This document shows, piece by piece, positions 7,490-12,913 of a DNA stretch of 24,856 nucleotides. The position numbers and the translations under genes are program-made. Numbering within the stretch: position 1 is the first letter of the stretch; each line of letters begins with the position of its first letter. The stretch is from Flemingiibacterium sp045534235. GTDB lineage: Bacteria > Bacillota > Clostridia > Oscillospirales > CAG-272. The stretch lies in NCBI GenBank assembly GCA_045534235.1, contig JAZSJI010000025.1, positions 1-24,856 of the forward strand, in the 5' to 3' direction. The notes under the pieces were generated by a model that was not told where the DNA came from, did not search any database, and worked only from the letters and a program-made list of their open reading frames with translations.

Positions 7490-8941
7490 ATGAAGAAATT
7501 AAGATTTATCGCACTTCTTCTTGCGGCTATGCTTGTTATAGCATCTTGCGGCGGCGACGGGGGCTCTACGAAGGATCCCTCCGGTAAGACACCCTCAAGT
7601 GGTGCAGAGGGCGGACTCGGACTTCCGGAGGGACTTGACTATACCGGCGAGACCTTCCGTATGGTTACCGCAGAGGGCTATCTTGGATTTTTGGATGACT
7701 ATGATCCAGCAGAGGACTCAAGCGTTATTGGTCAGGCAAAGTATAAGCAGTTTATGAATACGTCCGATCGTCTTGGCGTTGAGTTCGAGTATTTTATCGC
7801 ACAGCCCTTCGATATTGCGTCTACTTGGATATATACGGCTGTAAACTCGTGGTCTGACGACTATGACGCGGTGTTTACCGTTGATTCTAACGTGAGAACG
7901 ATGGCTGATATGGGCTTTTTTAAGGCTGTAAGCGAGCTTCCCTACGTTAACCTTGAAAATCCTTGGTGGAGTAAGGATTATATCGAATCCGTCTCCCTCG
8001 ATCCTCACGATCCATACCTGCTCTTCGGCAGCATTACCTATAATGCAATCGAGCGTCTCGTTTGTGTAACGTTCAACAAACGACTCATGGAGGAGATCCA
8101 CGGTCTGAAGGATACCGATATTTACGAAATGGTTCTCGATGGCACCTGGACTATTGACAAGTTCCTCGAGCTTGCAAAGGGTATATACATTGACAACGGT
8201 GACGGTATCAACAACGCAAAGGACGTACACGGCTACATAACGAGCGGTGTAGATACACTTGTTAACCTTGTATACAGCTCTGGAATTGACTTTACCGGCA
8301 GAGATGAGGACGGCTTCCCGACGCTTCAGGTGAACAACGAGCGCAGTATCTCTCTCGTTGAAAAGCTTCTCTCGCTTAAAAACGATGTATCGTACTATGC
8401 TGTAACAAAAGACGAATATGACGGAGCAGAGCTCCCGTACGCACGCAACTTTGCAGACGGTAAAGGTCTCTTCCTCGTTCAGAGATTCTATTCTGTAGGC
8501 GTTTGCAAGGAAATGGTGGACGATTACGGTATGGTTCCGATGCCTAAGTTTGACGAGGATACCGAGGGTTATACGAGTATTGAGTCCAATCTGGTTCAGT
8601 GGGGCGCCGTTCCGGTAACCTGTGAGAGAGTGGAAATGACCTCTGCGGCACTTGAATGCCTTGCATACGAGGGCTATCAGCATCTTACACCCGCGTACTT
8701 TGAGAATAATCTGAAGCTCAGATACACGCGAGGCGACCTTGGATACGAGTCACAGATGCTCGATATTATCGTGGAGAGTGCTGATACCGACTTCCTTTAC
8801 GTAAACACTCTTGGCGGCCTTGGCGACATCTTCAAAGAAGTCTTTAACGAGGGCGAAAATATCTTCGCTTCCACCTACGACTCATACGAGCCTGCAGCAC
8901 TTATGAAGATCGAAAAAATGATCGAGGCTGCACAGGAATAA
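7490..8941 (+). CDS. extracellular solute-binding lipoprotein, array copy 4
   Basis: This 483-residue solute-binding lipoprotein has N-terminus MKKLRFIALLLAAML, lipobox IASC (Cys near residue 20) and a Gly/Ser/Lys/Thr linker. It has the family blocks GETFRMVTA, NSWSDDYDAVF, NPWWSKDYIE, DNGDGINNAKD, DDYGMVPMPKFD and GENIFASTYDSY. Together with copy 5 it lacks one residue in SITYN-AIER compared with SITYNQAVER in copies 1-3, and it shares PAYFENNLKLRYTRGDLGYE and the PAAL tail near the end, so copies 4 and 5 form a subgroup. The start at 7490 follows GAAAGGAAAAG. An in-frame upstream start at 7394 falls inside promoter P2 and is rejected. It is the only copy with two promoters. The ligand is unknown. 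Confidence 0.92.
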   Translation: MKKLRFIALLLAAMLVIASCGGDGGSTKDPSGKTPSSGAEGGLGLPEGLDYTGETFRMVTAEGYLGFLDDYDPAEDSSVIGQAKYKQFMNTSDRLGVEFEYFIAQPFDIASTWIYTAVNSWSDDYDAVFTVDSNVRTMADMGFFKAVSELPYVNLENPWWSKDYIESVSLDPHDPYLLFGSITYNAIERLVCVTFNKRLMEEIHGLKDTDIYEMVLDGTWTIDKFLELAKGIYIDNGDGINNAKDVHGYITSGVDTLVNLVYSSGIDFTGRDEDGFPTLQVNNERSISLVEKLLSLKNDVSYYAVTKDEYDGAELPYARNFADGKGLFLVQRFYSVGVCKEMVDDYGMVPMPKFDEDTEGYTSIESNLVQWGAVPVTCERVEMTSAALECLAYEGYQHLTPAYFENNLKLRYTRGDLGYESQMLDIIVESADTDFLYVNTLGGLGDIFKEVFNEGENIFASTYDSYEPAALMKIEKMIEAAQE

Positions 8942-8962
8942 TACAAGCATAAGAATAACCTC

Positions 8963-8991
8963 AAAAGGGGTGCCCGCGGGCACCCCTTTTT
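8963..8991 (+). terminator. Rho-independent terminator after array copy 4
   Basis: AAAAGGGGTGCC / GGCACCCCTTTT form a perfect 12-bp stem with a tight CGCG loop, ending in a run of five Ts. Confidence 0.95.
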
Positions 8992-9019
8992 GTGCTATAA
9001 GAATGATTTGTGGGAGTTT

Positions 9020-9119
9020 TACACAAAAATCACAGAATGCTTGTGTATTGTCACACAAAAAAATGTGGGAAGTTTGTGTATTATTGCAGTTGACACTAAT
9101 CGGCGCAAAATGGTATAAT
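9020..9119 (+). promoter_or_regulatory. Duplicated operator and sigma-A promoter of array copy 5
   Basis: Two inverted-repeat units stand in tandem. The distal one is TACACAAA (9020-9027) with CTTGTGTA (9040-9047), gap 12. The proximal one is CACACAAA (9052-9059) with TTTGTGTA (9073-9080), gap 13. The proximal unit keeps the 9-bp distance to TTGACA (9090-9095). An 18-bp spacer and TATAAT (9114-9119) with extended TGG follow. Arms read ACACAAA instead of GCACAAA. Confidence 0.8.
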
Positions 9120-9189
9120 TGTCCGTGTGTGTATTTTATAATATAGCACCAGTATATCGCAAAAAACACGCGAATGAAAGGAAAATACC

Positions 9190-10641
9190 ATGAAAAAGTT
9201 AAGATTTATTGCGCTGCTTCTTGCAGCTATGCTCGTCGTGGCATCCTGCGGCGGCAATGGAGATGGCAACGATAAAAAGGATCCTGACGGCACCAAGCCG
9301 GTGACCGGCACGGGTGACGAGCTCGGACTTCCCGAGGAGCTCGACTATACCGGTGAGACATTCCGCCTTATAACGGCTGAAGGATATCTCGAAGCAACCG
9401 AAGAAGATAGAGATAACGGTGATATTATCGCGCAGGCAAGATACAAGCAGTTTTTGAACGTTTCTGACCGCCTTGGCGTTGAGTTTGAGTTCTTTAATGC
9501 AACCCCATTCGAGATTGCAAGCACTTGGGTGTATACCGCGGTAAACTCTTGGTCGGATGAATACGACGCTGTGTTCACCGTTGACGGCAATATGAGAACT
9601 ATGGCTGAAATGGGCTTCTTCAAGACTGTCAGTGAGCTTCCTTACGTTAATCTCGACAATCCTTGGTGGAGTAAGGATTATATCGAATCCGTGTCCCTCA
9701 ATCCCCTTGATCCGTATCTGCTGTTCGGCAGCATTACCTTCAACTCTATCGAGCGCCTTGTTTGCGTAACCTTCAACAAGCGTCTCCTTGAGGAGATCCA
9801 CGGTATGCAGGACGAGGACATTTACCAGATGGTTATTGACGGCGAGTGGACTATTGACAAGTTCCTCGAGCTTGCAAAGGGTGTATATGTTGATAACGGC
9901 GACGGCATTAACAATGGCAGTGACGTTCACGGCTACGTAACCGGTGGCAACGATACTCTCGTTAGCCTTGCATATAGCTCCGGTCTTGACTTCACCGGAC
10001 GCGATGCAGACGGCTTCCCGACTCTCCAGATGAACAATGAGCGCACCATTACTCTCGTTGAAAAGCTTCTTACACTCAAAAATGACGTAGCGTACTATGA
10101 TGCAGCCAAGGATAACGATGCAGCTATTACGTTCCCTTATGCGCGTAACTTCGCCGAGGGCAACGCACTCTTCCTTGTTCAGAGATTCTTCACTATCCCC
10201 GTATGTAACGAAATGGCAGACGACTACGGTATGGTTCCGATGCCCAAGTTTGACGAGGACACCGACGGTTATACAAGCATAGTATCCACGAACGTTCAGT
10301 GGGGCGCTGTTCCGGTAACCTGCGAGAGAGTTGAGATGACCTCTGCAACGCTTGAGGCGCTTGCATACGAGGGCTATCAGCATCTCACCCCCGCATACTT
10401 TGAGAACACTCTTAAGCTCAGATATACCCGTGGCGACCTTGGCTACGAGGCACAAATGCTTGACCTTATAGTAGAGGGTGCAGACACCGACTTTATCTAC
10501 GTAAACAGCCTTGGAGGACTCGGAAGCATTTTCGGAGAAATTTTTGAGGAGGGCGAAAACATCTTCGCTTCTACCTACGACTCCTACGAGCCCGCAGCAC
10601 TTGTAAACATCGAAAAGATGATTGCCGCTGCACAGGAATAA
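9190..10641 (+). CDS. extracellular solute-binding lipoprotein, array copy 5
   Basis: This 483-residue solute-binding lipoprotein starts with MKKLRFIALLLAAML, has lipobox VASC (Cys near residue 20) and an Asp/Lys/Gly/Thr linker. It has the family blocks GETFRLITAEGY, NSWSDEYDAVF, NPWWSKDYIE, SITFN-SIER (the same one-residue gap as copy 4), the Ca2+-loop-like DNGDGINNGSD, DDYGMVPMPKFD and GENIFASTYDSY. The segment before the Trp-rich block is shorter than in copies 2-4 (EATEEDRDNGDI), a length nearer copy 1. The start at 9190 follows GAAAGGAAAA. It is the last array member; the convergent manA gene follows 83 bases downstream. The ligand is unknown and the partner permease is not in the window. 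Confidence 0.92.
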   Translation: MKKLRFIALLLAAMLVVASCGGNGDGNDKKDPDGTKPVTGTGDELGLPEELDYTGETFRLITAEGYLEATEEDRDNGDIIAQARYKQFLNVSDRLGVEFEFFNATPFEIASTWVYTAVNSWSDEYDAVFTVDGNMRTMAEMGFFKTVSELPYVNLDNPWWSKDYIESVSLNPLDPYLLFGSITFNSIERLVCVTFNKRLLEEIHGMQDEDIYQMVIDGEWTIDKFLELAKGVYVDNGDGINNGSDVHGYVTGGNDTLVSLAYSSGLDFTGRDADGFPTLQMNNERTITLVEKLLTLKNDVAYYDAAKDNDAAITFPYARNFAEGNALFLVQRFFTIPVCNEMADDYGMVPMPKFDEDTDGYTSIVSTNVQWGAVPVTCERVEMTSATLEALAYEGYQHLTPAYFENTLKLRYTRGDLGYEAQMLDLIVEGADTDFIYVNSLGGLGSIFGEIFEEGENIFASTYDSYEPAALVNIEKMIAAAQE

Positions 10642-10657
10642 TAGCATAACACAAGCG

Positions 10658-10686
10658 AAAGGGCCGCTCGATAGAGCGCTCCTTTT
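10658..10686 (+). terminator. Imperfect hairpin terminator after array copy 5
   Basis: AAAGG-GC-CGCTC pairs with GAGCG-CT-CCTTT around loop GATA, with a 2x2 internal mismatch, then TTTT. It is weaker than the other array terminators. Confidence 0.65.
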
Positions 10687-10691
10687 AATAG

Positions 10692-10719
10692 AAAAAGCCG
10701 AGATCTTGCTCTCGGCTTT
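10692..10719 (-). terminator. Rho-independent terminator after manA (minus strand)
   Basis: A perfect 10-bp stem AAAGCCGAGA / TCTCGGCTTT with loop TCTTGC lies just past the manA stop. On the minus strand it ends in TTTTT. It may also stop plus-strand read-through from the array. Confidence 0.88.
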
Positions 10720-10724
10720 GCTTG

Positions 10725-11684
10725 TTATATGCTTGCAACGATTGCGATGGCACCGTTTGAGTGCATTGCAAACTCGCCCATTCCTGCGGGAATGTAATAC
10801 GTAGTACCCTTGTTAAAGGAATATTTCTCGCCGCTGTATACTATTTCGCCATCGCCCTCTATGAAGGTTATAGAGAGAAAGCTCGAGGCGTCCGCATTAA
10901 GCGTAAGATTTGTGAACTCGTATTTGTTTACAGTGAACTTGTCGCACGAACAGAGAAGCGAGGCGGTACGCGTACCCGCGTTTGCAAAGCGAAGCGCGTC
11001 GATTTCAGCCTCGGTGTAGTTTACGATAATGTCCTTTGCTTTTTCAACGTGCGTTTCACGCGGCTTACCGTCCTTGCCGAGTCTGCCGTAGTCGTAAACA
11101 CGGTAGGTGACGTTGGAGTTCTGCTGAATCTCGCAGATGAGAATGCCCGAACCGATAGCGTGAACGAGGCCCGACGGGATAAAGTATACGTCGCCTGCAT
11201 TTACCTTCACGCGGTGCAGGAGATTTTCAACCGTATTATCTGCAACAGCCTTATCGAATGCTTCCTTGGTGTAATCCGCGGACAGACCGTATACGAGCTC
11301 TGCGCCCTCGTCTGCCTCGACTATGTACCAAACCTCGGTCTTGCCGAACTCGCCCTCGTTTTTAAGCGAATATTCGTCAGAGGGATGTACCTGAATAGAA
11401 AGGCGGTCGCACGCATCGATAAATTTGATGAGGAGCGGGAAGCGGTCGCCGTTATAGCTCTCGCCGATAACGCCATAGCCGGCTTTGTCGATGAATTCTC
11501 CGAGCGCCATACCGGCGTATTCGCCGTTTTCGATGACGTTCATACCGTCGGGACGTACGGTAAGCTCCCAGCTTTCAGCGAGCTTTTCAAACGGCGCGGA
11601 TTTGCCGTAGGATTTTTTGAGCTTTTCGCCGCCCCAGATTATTTCCTTAACGGCGGGTGCGAGTTTCATAGGATAGAGATTCAT
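10725..11684 (-). CDS. manA: mannose-6-phosphate isomerase, class I
   Basis: ManA is a zinc-dependent cytoplasmic enzyme that interconverts mannose 6-phosphate and fructose 6-phosphate, linking mannose use and GDP-mannose supply to glycolysis. The protein has 319 residues, normal for the short Firmicutes form. Zinc ligands of the cupin core are visible: IQVHPSDE (Gln98, His100), KTEVWYI (Glu117) and GLVHAIGSG (His175). EIQQNSNVTYRVYDYGR follows the last ligand, as in the family. The start at 11684 is chosen because TTGGAGG lies 7 bases upstream; an open 16-codon extension to 11732 has no ribosome site. It runs convergent to the solute-binding array and divergent from the small Asn/Gln-rich frame. 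No convincing -35/-10 pair was found upstream. Confidence 0.95.
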   Translation of the reverse strand: MNLYPMKLAPAVKEIIWGGEKLKKSYGKSAPFEKLAESWELTVRPDGMNVIENGEYAGMALGEFIDKAGYGVIGESYNGDRFPLLIKFIDACDRLSIQVHPSDEYSLKNEGEFGKTEVWYIVEADEGAELVYGLSADYTKEAFDKAVADNTVENLLHRVKVNAGDVYFIPSGLVHAIGSGILICEIQQNSNVTYRVYDYGRLGKDGKPRETHVEKAKDIIVNYTEAEIDALRFANAGTRTASLLCSCDKFTVNKYEFTNLTLNADASSFLSITFIEGDGEIVYSGEKYSFNKGTTYYIPAGMGEFAMHSNGAIAIVASI

Positions 11685-11779
11685 AGTGTGCCTCCAATAA
11701 AATGATGATGTATAATTGTTTTTTGTTTGCAAATACTTTAAGTGTAAATTTCATATACGGTGAAATTTCGAAAAATCGA

Positions 11780-11800
11780 GGCGCCAAGCGCCAAAAGGAG
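11780..11800 (+). promoter_or_regulatory. Small hairpin abutting a strong ribosome binding site
   Basis: GGCGC-CAA-GCGCC is followed at once by AAAAGGAG, 8 bases before the ATG at 11809. The hairpin would sit directly against the ribosome site and could tune or protect it. No confident promoter was found upstream; a TATAAT at 11711-11716 lacks a good -35. Confidence 0.5.
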
Positions 11801-11808
11801 CATTTATA

Positions 11809-11973
11809 ATGAATAACGAAAAGAATCGTTTTGAAAACAACAATCAGAACAACAACCAGAATAAGAACCAGAACAGATCCGAGCAGAACCAGAACAACAA
11901 CCAGAACAAGAACCAGAATCAGAACAAGTCGTCCGAAAACAAGAATAGTAACAAGTCGGAGAACCGATTTTAA
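11809..11973 (+). CDS. small Asn/Gln-rich hypothetical protein (54 aa)
   Basis: The frame encodes 54 residues. Nearly half are Asn and most of the rest are Gln, Lys, Glu and Ser, with repeated NNNQNKNQN-like units and only two Phe as aromatics. It has no signal peptide, membrane segment or Cys, so it is probably soluble and disordered. Support for expression: a strong AAAAGGAG site 8 bases upstream, a clean stop, and a good terminator 20 bases downstream that does not serve the neighbouring genes. It lies between manA (divergent) and ispD (convergent). The function is not known. Sequence composition alone recalls low-complexity or spore-associated small proteins, but nothing here proves that. 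The alternative is that the tract is a simple-sequence repeat open by chance. Confidence 0.62.
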   Translation: MNNEKNRFENNNQNNNQNKNQNRSEQNQNNNQNKNQNQNKSSENKNSNKSENRF

Positions 11974-11992
11974 GTTCTACTATTAACTCCCG

Positions 11993-12031
11993 AGCGTGCG
12001 GTGCCAAAACGTGCCGCGCGCTTTTATTTTT
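11993..12031 (+). terminator. Rho-independent terminator after the Asn/Gln-rich frame
   Basis: AGCGTGCGG (11993-12001) pairs with CCGCGCGCT (12014-12022), with one G-T pair, and TTTTATTTTT follows on the plus strand. On the minus strand no T run follows, so it serves the small gene and not ispD, although it overlaps the region just past the ispD stop. Confidence 0.8.
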
Positions 12032-12785
12032 CTCTTTGGGAGAGTATCGCTTCTGCGACGGTGAGGTCGGTCGGCGTGGTTATTTTGATATTTTCTCTGC
12101 CAACGTCGGTGAGCTTCACGCGAAAGCCGACGTGCTCGGCGAGCGCGTTATCGTCGGTAGCGGTAAAGCCCTCGTCCTTGCAAACGTATGCTGCCGCGCG
12201 GTAAAGCTCGGTTTTGAATATTTGCGGCGTCTGCACCGTCCACAAATTCTCGCGCTCGACGGTTTCGGTGATGAAGCCGTATTTGTCCGCGCGCTTGATG
12301 CTGTCGGTTGCCATAGTTGCCGCGGTAGCCGCGCCGTACGCGTATGCGTCGTGAAGAACTGCGTCGATGTTTTCCACGGTGATAAGGCAACGCGCGCCGT
12401 CGTGTATAGCGACGAACTCGCATCGGTCGTCTATCGCCTCAAAGCCGCAAAGCACGGAGTCCTGACGCGTCTGTCCGCCCTTTACAACTGCGGATATTTT
12501 GGTAATCCCGTACTCGCTCGCATATCGCTCGTACTCGCCCATTTCTTCTTTACGGGCGACTATGATTATCTCGTTTATTTTATCGCATTTTTCGAACGCC
12601 ATAAGCGTGCGTGCGACGACGGGTATGCCGCAAAGCGTGAGATGCTGTTTGGTCTTGCCCGACGCATCCTGCATACGCGTTCCCTTGCCTGCGGCGACGA
12701 TTATCGCCGAGGTGAAATGCGGCGTGTTAGCCGTTTTCGAGAGCGTCCTGACAAGTGAGGCGATCCCTTTGGCTGATATTTTCAT
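12024..12785 (-). CDS. ispD: 2-C-methyl-D-erythritol 4-phosphate cytidylyltransferase
   Basis: IspD joins CTP and methylerythritol phosphate to give CDP-methylerythritol, the third step of the MEP isoprenoid pathway, in the cytoplasm. The protein has 253 residues. The nucleotide-binding loop AAGKGTRM is near residues 31-38, followed by the Lys of TKQ, HDGAR, the substrate-contact region WTVQTPQIF and TDDNALAE. The usual start would lie just before TSAIIVAAGKG. Here about 24 extra residues precede it, but no closer ATG, GTG or TTG exists and GAAAGGAG precedes the ATG at 12785, so the extension looks real. The order is ispD alone; ispF is not adjacent. A promoter with extended -10 lies upstream. 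Confidence 0.94.
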   Translation of the reverse strand: MKISAKGIASLVRTLSKTANTPHFTSAIIVAAGKGTRMQDASGKTKQHLTLCGIPVVARTLMAFEKCDKINEIIIVARKEEMGEYERYASEYGITKISAVVKGGQTRQDSVLCGFEAIDDRCEFVAIHDGARCLITVENIDAVLHDAYAYGAATAATMATDSIKRADKYGFITETVERENLWTVQTPQIFKTELYRAAAYVCKDEGFTATDDNALAEHVGFRVKLTDVGRENIKITTPTDLTVAEAILSQREK

Positions 12786-12822
12786 AGTGCGGCACTCCTT
12801 TCGCGGTAGTAGTCATACATCT

Positions 12823-12831
12823 ATTATACCA
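12823..12831 (-). promoter_or_regulatory. Extended -10 promoter of ispD
   Basis: On the minus strand TGGTATAAT lies 38 bases upstream of the ispD start. The -35 region at 12846-12851 (CACTCA) is poor, so the extended TG probably compensates. Confidence 0.6.
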
Positions 12832-12883
12832 CAAATTTGCGCCAATGAGTGAACAAAATAAAAATTTCGTGTGGGAAATAAGC

Positions 12884-12908
12884 GCGGCACCGCTTTTGGC
12901 GGTGCCGT
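12884..12908 (-). terminator. Hairpin after the ABC operon (minus strand)
   Basis: A perfect 9-bp stem CGGCACCGC / GCGGTGCCG with a 5-base loop starts 6 bases past the permease stop. The T tract on the minus strand is weak (CTTATTT), so it may be a weak terminator or a 3'-end protecting hairpin. Confidence 0.65.
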
Positions 12909-12913
12909 ACGTA

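Noticed and set aside
5734..10647. Very long minus-strand open frames opposite the binding-protein genes (up to about 520 codons, for example 5734-7302 and 9199-10647)
   Set aside because: They mirror the plus-strand genes, recur opposite every paralogue, run through promoters and terminators, have no ribosome sites and resemble no known family. They result from the codon bias of the real genes.
11804..12007. Minus-strand frame rich in Cys, Ser and Gly opposite the Asn/Gln-rich gene
   Set aside because: Its composition is simply the complement of the AAC/CAG-rich tract; it has no ribosome site and runs through a terminator.
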